Assembly (NCBI GenBank): GCA_018609125.1
Contig: JABAYF010000022.1
Coordinates: 22,248-86,247 of the forward strand
Direction of reading: 5' to 3'
Length of the DNA stretch: 64,000 nucleotides
Origin: Candidatus Nanopelagicales bacterium
Lineage (GTDB): Bacteria; Actinomycetota; Actinomycetes; S36-B12
Shown: positions 46,189-55,444 of the stretch, in pieces
How positions within the stretch are numbered: the first letter of the stretch is position 1
Layout of the letters: every line of letters starts with the position of its first letter
The notes under the pieces: model-generated
Seen by the model: only the letters and a program-made list of their open reading frames with translations
Told to the model about the DNA's origin: nothing
The model's database searches: none
Translations under genes and position numbers: made by a program

Positions 46189-48441
46189 ATGGTGCCAGCT
46201 CATGAGGAACGCGCGAAGAAGGCGGCGGCTGGCCCACAGGGTGTGTGGGCGGCAACCAAGCTAGCTCTGCAGCAGATGGGTGGTGCGCGGGCGCTCAAGG
46301 CACTTCATGCGGTGAACCAGCCCGATGGTTTTGACTGCCCAAGTTGCGCCTGGCCCGATCCAGCAAAGCGCCACCATGCAGAGTTTTGCGAAAACGGGGC
46401 CAAGGCGGTGGCATGGGAAGCCACACGCGACACGGTGGGTGCGGAGTTTTTCGCCCAGCATCCCATTTCCAATCTGCAGCAGCAGTCAGGGCACTGGTTG
46501 GAGTCTCAGGGACGGTTGAGTCAACCTGTTTACCGAGCCGCTCACGATACCCATTACCGCCCCATCGAGTGGTCGGCTGCATTTGACATTGTGGCCCAAC
46601 GCATCGCTGCCCTTGATGACCCCAACGAGGCCGTGTTTTATACCAGTGGTCGTGCCAGCAACGAAGCAGCTTTTCTTTATCAGTTGATGGCGCGTAGCTT
46701 GGGTACCAATAATCTGCCCGACTGCTCGAATATGTGTCATGAGTCCAGCGGTGTGGCGCTCACGCAGACCATTGGCGTGGGCAAGGGCACGGTGTCGTTG
46801 GAGGACATCCGCGATCACGCCGATCTCATCGTGATCATGGGTCAAAATCCTGGCACTAACCACCCGCGAATGCTGACAAGTTTAGAAGCGTTGAAAAAAC
46901 GTGGTGGTCGCATCGTGGCGATCAATCCGCTGCCCGAAGCGGGGTTGATGCGGTTTAAGAACCCGCAGCGCCCCAGCGGTGTGGTGGGTGGCGGAACCGC
47001 ACTATCGGATGTGTATCTGCCCGTACGGGTAAACGGTGATCTCGCGTTGCTGCTGGAGGTCAACCGCCGGTTGGTGCAGCGAGGCGCGGTGGATCACAGT
47101 TTCATTGAGGCTTTCACCGATGGTTTCCAGGCTGCTGCCCAACACTGGTCATCGGTGGACCCCGTTGCTGTTTCGGGTCTGACCGGCCTTACTTCAGAGC
47201 AGATTGAGCAGTTTGTAGACGAGGTTGCCGGTGCTGATCGCGTTATCGTGTGCTGGGCCATGGGCCTTACCCAGCATCGCAATTCGGTGGCAACGATCCG
47301 CGAGGTCGTCAATCTTCTTCTTCTCGGTGGCAATATCGGTCGTCCCGGGGCGGGGGCATGTCCGGTGCGCGGGCATAGCAATGTGCAGGGTGACCGAACG
47401 ATGGGCATTTACGAAAAACCCACCGAGGCATTTCTCACCCGTCTCGATGAAGCAATGGGTATCACTTCGTCGCGTGCGCCAGGGCTAGATGTGGTGGACA
47501 CCATCACAGCGATGCAGCGGGGCCGAGTGGGTGTGTTCATGACCCTTGGCGGTAATTTCGCCTCCGCCACACCAGATACCGAGGCGACCGAGATCGCACT
47601 TGGCCAGGTGGGTTTGACGGTGCATGTGTCGACAAAACTCAATCGAAGTCATGCGGTGCCGGGGGTCGAGTCTCTCATTTTGCCCAGCCTTGGCCGCAGC
47701 GATACCGATGTGCAAGCAGGTGCTCGACAGTTCGTCACCGTGGAAGATTCCATGAGTGTGGTGCATCGTTCGCAGGGCAGCCTGCGGCCACCGGGTGAAG
47801 ATGTCTTGAGCGAGCCGGTCATTGTGGCTGAAATCGCCCACCGGCTGCTGGCTGGGAACCCTATCGATTGGCTAGGCGCGGCAGCAGATTACGACCGTAT
47901 CCGCAATCACATCGAGTCAGCGATTGACGGCTTCGACGGTTTCAACGCCCGAGTGCGCGAGCCGAACGGTTTCGTTCTGGCCAACCCGCCACGAGACGTT
48001 CGGGAGTTTCCCACGGCTTCGGGTAGAGCGCGGTTTACGATCAATCAGATGGATGGCGTTGCTGTGCCGGAGGGGTATTTGCTGCTGCAGACCATGCGCT
48101 CACATGATCAGTTCAACACCACGGTCTATGGTCTGGATGATCGCTATCGAGGGGTGCAGGGCACTCGCGATGTGGTGTTCGTTCATCCCGATGATCTCGC
48201 CGCGCAGAATTTGCGCGATGGTCAACGCTTAGACGTGGTGAGTGTGTCCAGCGATGGTGAACGACGCATGCGTGGAGTGGTTGCCGTTGCCTACCCCACG
48301 CCACAAGGTTGTGCTGCAGCATATTTTCCTGAAGCTAACGTGTTGATTCCGCTGCATTCAACGGCGCTAGAGAGTAATACGCCAACGTCTAAGTCGGTAG
48401 TGGTGCGACTTGAAGCCGCACCGGTGGGCCGGTTGAGTTAG
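46189..48441 (+). CDS. fdhF: Molybdopterin oxidoreductase FdhF/YdeP type
   Basis: A 750-residue molybdopterin/bis-MGD enzyme of the FdhF/YdeP group (Rv2900c-like). The N-terminal DCPSCAWPDPAKRHHAEFCENGAKAVAWEA motif binds an Fe-S cluster; the Mo domain has LPDCSNMCHESSGVAL (possible Cys ligand), VIMGQNPGTNHPRM and RPGAGACPVRGHSNVQGDRTMG; a C-terminal MopB/aspartate-decarboxylase-like barrel closes it. The natural reaction of this subgroup is not firmly known; formate oxidation is possible but no other Fdh subunits occur here. FdhD next door would sulfurate its cofactor. Confidence 0.9.
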   Translation: MVPAHEERAKKAAAGPQGVWAATKLALQQMGGARALKALHAVNQPDGFDCPSCAWPDPAKRHHAEFCENGAKAVAWEATRDTVGAEFFAQHPISNLQQQSGHWLESQGRLSQPVYRAAHDTHYRPIEWSAAFDIVAQRIAALDDPNEAVFYTSGRASNEAAFLYQLMARSLGTNNLPDCSNMCHESSGVALTQTIGVGKGTVSLEDIRDHADLIVIMGQNPGTNHPRMLTSLEALKKRGGRIVAINPLPEAGLMRFKNPQRPSGVVGGGTALSDVYLPVRVNGDLALLLEVNRRLVQRGAVDHSFIEAFTDGFQAAAQHWSSVDPVAVSGLTGLTSEQIEQFVDEVAGADRVIVCWAMGLTQHRNSVATIREVVNLLLLGGNIGRPGAGACPVRGHSNVQGDRTMGIYEKPTEAFLTRLDEAMGITSSRAPGLDVVDTITAMQRGRVGVFMTLGGNFASATPDTEATEIALGQVGLTVHVSTKLNRSHAVPGVESLILPSLGRSDTDVQAGARQFVTVEDSMSVVHRSQGSLRPPGEDVLSEPVIVAEIAHRLLAGNPIDWLGAAADYDRIRNHIESAIDGFDGFNARVREPNGFVLANPPRDVREFPTASGRARFTINQMDGVAVPEGYLLLQTMRSHDQFNTTVYGLDDRYRGVQGTRDVVFVHPDDLAAQNLRDGQRLDVVSVSSDGERRMRGVVAVAYPTPQGCAAAYFPEANVLIPLHSTALESNTPTSKSVVVRLEAAPVGRLS

Positions 48442-49631
48442 GTACCTACAACCCCGTAGTACTCTCGCTCGAGAACTTCGCCGTCCTCGATGCTCAGGGT
48501 CATGAATTCCTGCGCCTGGCTGAGCAGTTCAGGGGTCGGGAAAATCCATTCATTGTCGACGAGCTTGGGAGCAATCTCAGCCATCGCTTCCTGAGCTCCC
48601 TGCACCGGGCACACATACTGCACCCATTGCACGAGGCGCGCGGCGATCTCGGGCTGATAGTAGAAATTCATGAGTTTCTCAGCGTTTGCCTTATGCCGAG
48701 CACCGGCAGGAACAAGCATGTTGTCTGCCCAAATCATGCCACCAGATTCAGGCAGCTTGAAATTGAAATCACTACCTAGCGCGAACACGTCGCCGGACCA
48801 ACCAATGGCGGCGATCGCGTCTCCGCTGTCAAGTGCTGCGAGGTAGTCGTTGCCGGCTACTTGCCGAATCGAACCGTCGTCAATTTTTGTTTGCAGTACC
48901 TGCAGGGTCTGGCTGAATTGATCATTGGTGAAGTTGTCCATGTCGTAGCCTTGCCAATTCATCAGCAGGCCCATGGTGTCACGCATTTCACTGAGAATCG
49001 TGATGCGTCCGGCCAGTTCGGGGGAGAAGAACTGTTCGAAACTGGTGATCTCATCGAGCCCGGTGGCCTCTTTGAGGAGTGGAGTATTCCAGCCGAAGCC
49101 GGTGAAGCCAGACTGCCATGGTAGGGAGTATTCGCGATTGGGATCAAAGGGCGGGCTGGCCAAGCCCGGTATCACGTTGACCGCATTGGGGATGAGTTCC
49201 CTGTTGAGTTTCTGGGCGAAACCAAAGGCGATCCACAGCTCGACGCCTTCTTCGGTGAGCACAACAATGTCGCGGCCGATGTCTTGACCCTGCTCCAGGG
49301 GTACTCGCACCTTGGCAAAAAACTCGTTGCTGTCATTGATGTCTTCGGTGTACACCACATCAATGCCAGTTTGGGTGGTGAAGTCTTCCAGCGTGGTCGT
49401 GGGAAAGTTGTTACGAACGATGTCGATATAGCCCGGCCAGTTGGAAAAGTTGATGACCTTCTCGGCGTCGGAGAAGTCTTCATTGGTGGGTTCAGGTGTT
49501 GGCGCGCCCGAGGTGGCTGCGCTGGTGGGCGCAGTGGAGTCTGAGCCGATGCCACACGCAGCGGTGGTGATCGCTGCAGCCCCCACCACGCCGGTGCCTA
49601 GTACTCGTCGTCGTGTCCAGGGAAGGGCCAT
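48438..49631 (-). CDS. PotD-like polyamine-binding lipoprotein (orphan)
   Basis: A 397-residue ABC-transporter solute-binding protein. It has a Tat-type leader (WTRRRVLGTG) with lipobox TAAC (Cys near 26), then the periplasmic fold with INFSNWPGYIDIV and VYTEDINDSNEFFAKV, LPWQSGFTGFGWNT and AAIGWSGDVFA. These match the spermidine/putrescine group. No ATPase or permease genes are beside it, so it must work with a transporter encoded elsewhere, or has been separated from it. The ATG at 49631 follows GGAGAA. The end overlaps fdhF by 4 nt. Confidence 0.88.
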   Translation of the reverse strand: MALPWTRRRVLGTGVVGAAAITTAACGIGSDSTAPTSAATSGAPTPEPTNEDFSDAEKVINFSNWPGYIDIVRNNFPTTTLEDFTTQTGIDVVYTEDINDSNEFFAKVRVPLEQGQDIGRDIVVLTEEGVELWIAFGFAQKLNRELIPNAVNVIPGLASPPFDPNREYSLPWQSGFTGFGWNTPLLKEATGLDEITSFEQFFSPELAGRITILSEMRDTMGLLMNWQGYDMDNFTNDQFSQTLQVLQTKIDDGSIRQVAGNDYLAALDSGDAIAAIGWSGDVFALGSDFNFKLPESGGMIWADNMLVPAGARHKANAEKLMNFYYQPEIAARLVQWVQYVCPVQGAQEAMAEIAPKLVDNEWIFPTPELLSQAQEFMTLSIEDGEVLEREYYGVVGT

Positions 49632-49803
49632 CAGATTCTCCGCTCAATTCGACTTAGGGGCTTGTGGTTGCTTAGGTGCATTGCCATTTCGGTTTGGAGC
49701 AATTCAACGACCGTAACAAGTGAACGTCCACCAAGGAGGTGTTTTGGGGAGCGATTCTTCGGAGTTTTCACCCTGTCGGCCAGCATTCATGGGCGAAATG
49801 GTG

Positions 49804-49876
49804 TGCCCCCGGCAGGATTCGAACCTGCGGCACAAGGTTTAGGAAACCTTTGCTCTATCCCCTGAGCTACGGGGGC
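49804..49876 (-). tRNA. tRNA-Arg (CCT)
   Basis: A 73-nt complement-strand tRNA without encoded CCA. The acceptor stem is GCCCCCG/CGGGGGC with discriminator A. The anticodon arm AAGGT-TTCCTAA-ACCTT gives anticodon CCT (reads AGG). The T arm has GTTCGAATC. Confidence 0.97.
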
Positions 49877-49966
49877 TGGCGCGAGTGCATGTCCCGCGTT
49901 GAAGCCGGGTTGGAGTCTACCGGTGGTGCCTCGGATGAAAGGTGGAGGATTGCCCCTAGCTAACCG

Positions 49967-50311
49967 TCAGGGTGCAGGGGTTCTGAGTGTCCGCTCTGGA
50001 AAGCGAGTTTGATCAGGATGTTGTGGCCCACGAAGAATCTTCTCGCTACTGGTCACCGTGCCGGTGAGAAACCCTCGCCTGAGCGGGCTGTAGGGCACGA
50101 TCCCGATGCCCAACTCGGCCGCCTTGACGCCTAGGCCCTTGTCAATTATTACGTGGACTTCGGTCGCGTTGTTCAGCGCGGCTTCGAGCCTGTCTTCCGA
50201 AAAGGTGCCGCCATTTACGAGGACAACTGAGAATTGATGCTCTTGATTGCTGGATTCAAAGAGCAATGCGTTAGTCGGGTTGAAGATTCCGGATTCTGAC
50301 GCATCTGCCAT
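49967..50311 (-). pseudogene. Aldo/keto reductase fragment in a composite frame
   Basis: A 114-codon frame with a good ribosome site (GGAG, 5 nt). Its second half contains KAAELGIGIVPYSPLRRGFLTG, the conserved strand-and-loop of the aldo/keto reductase barrel. Everything before and after the fragment is missing: no catalytic Tyr, Lys or His segments are seen. The first half (ESSNQEHQFSVVLVNGGTF and on) is unrelated and not recognised. It is most likely a remnant fused to other sequence, although a short product could still be made. Confidence 0.55.
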
Positions 50312-50457
50312 AAGCACTCCGTAAGGAGGGGTGTCCACCGAGCGTATCGACTGGGCGTCTGTGAAGCCTGATGGATGAGCAGAGTCACGATCCAATCTTG
50401 TTCAAAGATGGCCAAAGCGTCCCTCTCAGCGCACCCTGGAGGGACGAAACGCGACTC

Positions 50458-50925
50458 TTAGAAGGCACCCATGGCGAACAGCAGGGCCCAGAGCGAGATC
50501 GGAAGCCCGAAGTCAGACAGCAGCACAATCGAGTTACCAGGCTTGAAGTTCTTGTCTCGCACCATCTCCACGATGTGGTACCCAGCAGCACCGAGGAGGA
50601 AGACGCTCACAATGATGGACACGATGATCCAAGCGTCGGTGTCCATCGAAGCGGCAACAAGTCCGGCGATACCGATCCCGAGACTGACGAATCCGAGTTC
50701 GTACTGGAATCCGTTCGTCTTCCAACCGATGTTTGCAGCGGTCTTCTTGGCGAGCACGGTATGCATGAAACTGCTGGCAATAAACATGCCGCCAACGGGT
50801 ACGAACATCATCCAGCGCATGGCGTTAACTGCGAAGTCTTCGTCTGAGCCGGAAGTGGCCGAGACTCCGAAAATGGCCAGTATCCAAGCGACTAGCAGTG
50901 TTGCTGGCATGAAGAGGACGCCCAT
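50458..50925 (-). CDS. DUF6790-like four-helix membrane protein
   Basis: A 155-residue membrane protein with about four helices. The conserved parts are FMHTVLAKKTAANIGWKTNGFQYELGFVSLGIGIAG and VFLLGAAGYHIVEMVRDKNFKPGNS, ending DFGLPISLWALLF, which I associate with DUF6790. Role unknown. The ATG at 50925 is chosen because TATAGT (complement of 50933-50938) lies 7 nt upstream; an upstream frame to 51084 adds unconvincing sequence. The stretch from tRNA-Arg to here looks slightly less GC-rich than its flanks. Confidence 0.7.
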   Translation of the reverse strand: MGVLFMPATLLVAWILAIFGVSATSGSDEDFAVNAMRWMMFVPVGGMFIASSFMHTVLAKKTAANIGWKTNGFQYELGFVSLGIGIAGLVAASMDTDAWIIVSIIVSVFLLGAAGYHIVEMVRDKNFKPGNSIVLLSDFGLPISLWALLFAMGAF

Positions 50926-51106
50926 AAGCGGCACTATAGCCAGAAGTGAGGTTTGACGTAGATTGGTGCCAGTGAGGACAGTGGCTGAAACTGTGTTGAT
51001 CGCCAAAACTTTCCGAAGAGTGCGAATGGCAATAATTCGTAACAAACATGATCCCCGGTGTCGCGTCGAGCACGCCGAGCACACTCAGAATAGCTAACCT
51101 CTTCTT

Positions 51107-52870
51107 ATGAGTCGACCCATCGAGGACTACGCACTTATTGGCGACACCCACACCGTTGCCCTGGTGACACGAGATGGCGATATTGATTGGTTATGTGTAC
51201 CCCGGTTCGACTCCGGCTCAGTGTTCGCCGCCTTGTTGGGTGATGAGAGCAACGGTCAATGGTCGCTGCGCCCGACGGATTACACGGGTGTGCCACAGCG
51301 GTCCTACCTCGGAGACACGTTGATTCTGACGACCGAGTACACCACGCCAACGGGTCGAGCCAGAGTGATTGACCTCATGCCGCACCGCAAGAACCACCCC
51401 ACGCTCGTTCGACTCGTGGAGTGCATCGAGGGTGAAGTCACCATGCAAACATTCCTGCGCTTGAGATTTGATTACGGCTGGGTGGTGCCCTGGGTGACGG
51501 CTATCGATGGCGGTTTGCATGCCGTCGCAGGGCCGGATGCGCTCGTGCTTCGTACACCCATCGAATTGGATTCACATAATCAACACACTGAGGCCACCTT
51601 CACGGTCAAATCTGGCGAACGCGTTCCCTTCGTACTCGCTTGGCACAGTGCCACGAAGCCGGTGCCACATGCATTCGATGTTGATGACGCAATCGCCACG
51701 GCCGTAACTCGATGGGAGTCCTGGAGCGCCCAGTGCACCTACGACGGGCCCTACCGTGAGCAGGTCATGCGCTCGTTGCTCACCTTGAAAGCACTCACCT
51801 ATGAACCCTCCGGAGGCATCGTGGCTGCACCCACCACGTCACTGCCCGAAGTGATCGGTGGTGAGCGGAATTGGGACTACCGATACACCTGGCTGCGCGA
51901 CGCATCATTCACTCTAGACACGCTGGTGCAGACAGGCTTTCAGGCTGAGGCTCGCTCATGGCGGGCATGGCTGCTGCGCGCCATCGCCGGCGACCCGGCT
52001 CAGCTGCAGATCATGTACGGCCTTGAAGGTGAACGGCGGCTACCCGAGTACACCCTTGAATGGCTTCGCGGGTACGCCGACTCCGCGCCCGTCCGGGTAG
52101 GCAACGGTGCTGCGAGTCAGATGCAACTAGACGTGTACGGCGAAGTATTGGATGCACTGAGCACTTCGCGAATCACACATCTAGAAGGTGATGAATCGAC
52201 CTGGAAGTTGGAGTGCGCGCTTGCAGATTGGATTGCCGAACATTGGACTACCAAAGACAACGGCATCTGGGAAGTGCGCGGTGAACCACAAGACTTCACC
52301 TACTCCAAGGTTATGTCCTGGGTGGCACTGGATCGAGCCGCTACACACGCACAATCCATCGGTGACACCGAGCGAGCACGTCACTGGCGTGAAATTGCTG
52401 ATCAGATACATGCTCAAACATGCGCGGAGGGCTATGACCCGCACGTGGGATCCTTCGTGCAGTCCTTCACGTCATCAGTGCTAGACGCAAGCACCTTGCA
52501 AATCCCGCTCGTGGGATTCTTACCGGCTAATGATCCGCGCGTGGTCAGCATGGTCGACACCATTGAGCGTGAACTCACCCGCGATGGATTTGTGCTGCGC
52601 TATCACACTGACACAACCGGCGATGGACTTAGTGGCGATGAAGGTTCGTTCCTGCTGTGTTCTTTTTGGCTGGTCACCGCGATGGCGATGGGCGGTCGCC
52701 GTGACGATGCGGTAGCCCTGTTTGAGCGTCTACTCAATTTGTGTAACGACGTGGGTCTGCTGGCCGAGGAGTATGACCCACACGAGAAGAGACTTCTCGG
52801 TAACTTCCCGCAAGCGTTCAGCCATGTGGGGCTTGTGCAGGCAGCACTCGCATTATCGATTCACGACTAA
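51107..52870 (+). CDS. GH15 family glycoside hydrolase (trehalase-like)
   Basis: A 587-residue cytosolic enzyme like mycobacterial Rv2402/trehalase. The N-terminal beta domain begins IEDYALIGDTHTVALVTRDGDIDWLCVPRFDS. The (alpha/alpha)6 barrel has GGERNWDYRYTWLRDASFTL, DFTYSKVMSWVALDRA and SGDEGSFLLCSFWL (near the catalytic Glu), with LLAEEYDPHEKRLLGNFPQAFSHVGL at the end. It may hydrolyse trehalose made with OtsA; glucoamylase-like activity is the alternative. The ATG is 6 nt after TAACCT (51095-51100), a leaderless start. Confidence 0.9.
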   Translation: MSRPIEDYALIGDTHTVALVTRDGDIDWLCVPRFDSGSVFAALLGDESNGQWSLRPTDYTGVPQRSYLGDTLILTTEYTTPTGRARVIDLMPHRKNHPTLVRLVECIEGEVTMQTFLRLRFDYGWVVPWVTAIDGGLHAVAGPDALVLRTPIELDSHNQHTEATFTVKSGERVPFVLAWHSATKPVPHAFDVDDAIATAVTRWESWSAQCTYDGPYREQVMRSLLTLKALTYEPSGGIVAAPTTSLPEVIGGERNWDYRYTWLRDASFTLDTLVQTGFQAEARSWRAWLLRAIAGDPAQLQIMYGLEGERRLPEYTLEWLRGYADSAPVRVGNGAASQMQLDVYGEVLDALSTSRITHLEGDESTWKLECALADWIAEHWTTKDNGIWEVRGEPQDFTYSKVMSWVALDRAATHAQSIGDTERARHWREIADQIHAQTCAEGYDPHVGSFVQSFTSSVLDASTLQIPLVGFLPANDPRVVSMVDTIERELTRDGFVLRYHTDTTGDGLSGDEGSFLLCSFWLVTAMAMGGRRDDAVALFERLLNLCNDVGLLAEEYDPHEKRLLGNFPQAFSHVGLVQAALALSIHD

Positions 52871-52965
52871 AGACAACAGGTAGCCCACGGCTAGTGGCTG
52901 GCCGGTTGATCCATCGGAAGTTGAGCTGACACCACCACACCACCGGTGCGTCCCTCGGTCCACGA

Positions 52966-54009
52966 TCAGCTTCCACCAAGGGCTTGGCTCCATGTGGTCA
53001 TCAATGTAGCGCCAAAACCCCTAGCGTCATGACTCTGCGTGAAGCCACGCCCATCATCTCGCACGGTCAGGCGCAGTTGAGCGTCAACAATGCTCACTGC
53101 CACCTCGCAACGTCGTGCGGCACCGTGGCCTGCGGCATTGAGCAGAGCCTGTTCAATAATGCGATAGCAGCCGAGAAGTGTGGCCTGCGGAACGGTCCGA
53201 CCTAACCGGTCAAGAGTGGGATCAACGCTGATTACGGTGTGCATTCCGGGGTCGTATTGGAGGGCGAGTTCCTCCAGTGCCGACTCAAGATCAACTTCGC
53301 TGAGTTGTGGGCTTAGAGCACGTGCAACACGGCGAACATCCACCGCACGAACGGATTCCAACTGGTTGACAACGGACTCTACGGTGGCCTGAGTCCGTTC
53401 GGAATCGTGCAGATCCATCATCTGCAACTCCAAACATGCGGCGATAAGTCGTGCCTGCACGCGATCGTGCAAAGTACCGGCAATCTGTCGTCGCGTGAGT
53501 TCATCGCCGCGCAGCAGGATGTTTTGCTGGGCTCTGGTGAGGTTGAGCGCCTTCTGGGTTTCCTGGACCTGTTCAGACAGTCGCTGGCTTGTTCTGCCGG
53601 CGATTGCGGTGAAGATGAAGACAACGACGGAGATGCGAAGAATCGCCGTGACGATGGTGGGTGCATCAGTTAACACATCCGTCGTCACATCGCCGACCAG
53701 AAATCGCTCAGCAACAGCAACTGTCACCGCGAGCACGTGAAAAGCGATGTAAGCCGCAGGTTTCACACCAAAGCGGCGCTGCCATAGTACGCCGAGGTAC
53801 AGCACGAGGGTGAAGGGGACGGCCATCAGTACGGCGACAAACGTGCCTTCGGTTAACCACTCCAGATCGAAGACGTCACCTTCAGAAATACGTTGGCTAT
53901 TGCGCAAACCGGAAAGGTAAATCGCCATCACCGGGCCCAGTAGCGCTGGTCGGAAAGGCCACGGCCCAATGATGCGCCACCACGGGTCTGGCAGCGCGGG
54001 GACCTTCAT
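52966..54009 (-). CDS. NarL-type sensor histidine kinase with apparent premature TGA
   Basis: A 347-residue membrane kinase of the HisKA_3 class. About four to five N-terminal helices precede a coiled coil (LSEQVQETQKALNLTRAQQ), the phospho-accepting RRQIAGTLHDRVQARLIAACL and the ATPase block LTVRDDGRGFTQ. The frame stops at TGA (52966-52968) right after QALGGS, where this family normally continues with a final strand. In the same frame the sequence goes on as SWTEGRTGGVVVSAQLP up to TAG at 52891, which is exactly that strand. A single TGG to TGA change is the simplest explanation. The start overlaps the regulator stop (ATGA). Confidence 0.85.
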   Translation of the reverse strand: MKVPALPDPWWRIIGPWPFRPALLGPVMAIYLSGLRNSQRISEGDVFDLEWLTEGTFVAVLMAVPFTLVLYLGVLWQRRFGVKPAAYIAFHVLAVTVAVAERFLVGDVTTDVLTDAPTIVTAILRISVVVFIFTAIAGRTSQRLSEQVQETQKALNLTRAQQNILLRGDELTRRQIAGTLHDRVQARLIAACLELQMMDLHDSERTQATVESVVNQLESVRAVDVRRVARALSPQLSEVDLESALEELALQYDPGMHTVISVDPTLDRLGRTVPQATLLGCYRIIEQALLNAAGHGAARRCEVAVSIVDAQLRLTVRDDGRGFTQSHDARGFGATLMTTWSQALGGS

Positions 54010-54683
54010 TCCAGAGACTCATCACGTGCTTGAATGAGGTTGACATATGCCATCACGGCTTGGGTGCGCACGTCCGTGCGCCCTTCGGCGGCTGGCACGA
54101 GAGACCGATATGCCTTGGACAGATCTTTGCGCACTGACTCCGGTGTGAGGCTTATCTGCTGGGCGATTTCTGGAGCGCTCATCCCTAATGAAGCCAATCC
54201 CATGATGGTGCGCTGCCTTGGCGTGAGGTGTGCGAGTGCCGTTTCGCCCACGGCACCAGATGCTACATCCGTTTCGAGCAGCCGATTATGGCTCATTCCA
54301 GCAGCGGTAGAAATGAGCAGATCGCACAGTTCGGTGGGCTTCAGCGTGCCGGTTTTGGCGAGAAATGACCAGCCGATGCGTTCACCATCTGTCAGTTGTC
54401 CACTGATCTTGCGCATTGGGTGCTGGGAGTGAATCACGATGCCGATGTGCGGGTTTCGGTTGCGCAGGGCAACGCCGAGATCCATGCCATCGAGTGTGTC
54501 GCGACCGAGGGCTAAATCGATAAGGGCAACATCGGCGTCCTCCACCAGTGTGGAGGCCAGGGCCACCAGAGGGTCGGTCGTGGTGAGGAGGACCTCCAGG
54601 GCGGGTAGGCGTCCGAGCAGCGTGGACATGACGCCGAGCAGGGCAGGGTCATTCTCCACATAGATGAGTCGGGTAGGGCGCAC
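54006..54683 (-). CDS. NarL/LuxR-type response regulator
   Basis: A 225-residue response regulator paired with the kinase that follows. The receiver has VENDPALLG (acidic pocket) and the phospho-accepting Asp in VALIDLALGRD; the switch Lys lies in FLAKTGTL. The LuxR helix-turn-helix (LTPRQRTIMGLASLGMSAPEIAQQISLTPESVRKDLSKAY) fills the C-terminus. The GTG at 54683 opens directly at the conserved start. Its target genes are unknown. Confidence 0.88.
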   Translation of the reverse strand: MRPTRLIYVENDPALLGVMSTLLGRLPALEVLLTTTDPLVALASTLVEDADVALIDLALGRDTLDGMDLGVALRNRNPHIGIVIHSQHPMRKISGQLTDGERIGWSFLAKTGTLKPTELCDLLISTAAGMSHNRLLETDVASGAVGETALAHLTPRQRTIMGLASLGMSAPEIAQQISLTPESVRKDLSKAYRSLVPAAEGRTDVRTQAVMAYVNLIQARDESLE

Positions 54684-55009
54684 TCGGTGAGCCTGTCACA
54701 CTGGCGGTGGCGCTGGGCGGTTGATCACAGTTGTGAATTCCGACGTAAATGTTGGTGTGAATGTTGCTGCGATGCTGTGCGGTACTCAATGAGGCTAGGG
54801 CGGTTTAAGCCCCACCTACCAGCGAACTTCAGACTGTGCTGTTGGCTGTATCCGGACGATTCCAGTTCATAAGTGCCAGAACGTATTCCAACGGGCCCCA
54901 CGCCGTTTAATCCGGAGCTCTCCAACTGGAAATTGCCCACTCGGTGACTATTTTGGATAACCTGCACACCCTGTGTCACACATGCAATTTCGCGAAAAGG
55001 TGACCGCCA
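54684..55009. other. 326-bp gap without a convincing gene
   Basis: No coding frame with a family signature was found. An 8-bp inverted repeat TTCCAGTT (54860-54867) / AACTGGAA (54924-54931) and two TCCGGA copies 60 bp apart (54851, 54911) suggest a degenerate repeat. Promoter or remnant DNA are both possible. Confidence 0.4.
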
Positions 55010-55444
55010 TTAGCTGCCGGAATCGGTGCCGAGGTGAGCGGTCACTTCGAGGTCGTTCAAGAGAGCGATTACCCGAGATTTGATGTCATTTCGAATAATC
55101 CGAACGGCATCAATTCCCTGACCAGCCGGATCAGCAAGTGTCCAATCTTCATAGCGTTTACCCGGATACCATCGGCATGCATCGCCGCAACCCATCGTGA
55201 TGACCACATCAGAAGCTTCAACCGCGGCGTCTGTCAGCAGTTTCGGGGTTTGCGCCCAAAGATTTATGCCTTCTTCCAGCATTGCTTCGGCGACAGCAGG
55301 GTTTATTGAATCGGCAGGTGCAGATCCGGCCGAGCGTACTTCTACGGCGCCACGGGATAAATGCTCGAGGTAGCCCGCAGCCATCTGCGAGCGACCTGCA
55401 TTGTGAACGCATACGAACAGCACAGTTCGGCGCTGGTCCATCAT
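55010..55444 (-). CDS. arsC: Arsenate reductase, LMW-phosphatase type (probably mycothiol-linked)
   Basis: A 144-residue ArsC of the low-molecular-weight tyrosine phosphatase fold. The P-loop CVHNAGRSQMA carries the nucleophilic Cys; VVITMGCGDACRWYPGKRYEDW (second Cys region) and the catalytic Asp in LADPAGQG follow. It reduces arsenate to arsenite. In actinobacteria such as Corynebacterium the electrons come from mycothiol/mycoredoxin; mshA in this window supports that. The ATG shares one base with the aquaporin stop (TGATG). It is last in the arsI-aqp-arsC operon. Confidence 0.92.
   Translation of the reverse strand: MMDQRRTVLFVCVHNAGRSQMAAGYLEHLSRGAVEVRSAGSAPADSINPAVAEAMLEEGINLWAQTPKLLTDAAVEASDVVITMGCGDACRWYPGKRYEDWTLADPAGQGIDAVRIIRNDIKSRVIALLNDLEVTAHLGTDSGS

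Noticed and set aside
49725-49800. Strong AAGGAGGT site before a TTG in front of tRNA-Arg
   Set aside because: The frame that follows runs into the tRNA complement and gives no protein-like sequence.
54684-55009. 84-codon minus-strand frame (54725-54979)
   Set aside because: Gln/Ser/His-rich with no family signature, no ribosome site and no -10; repeated ESSG strings come from short DNA repeats.
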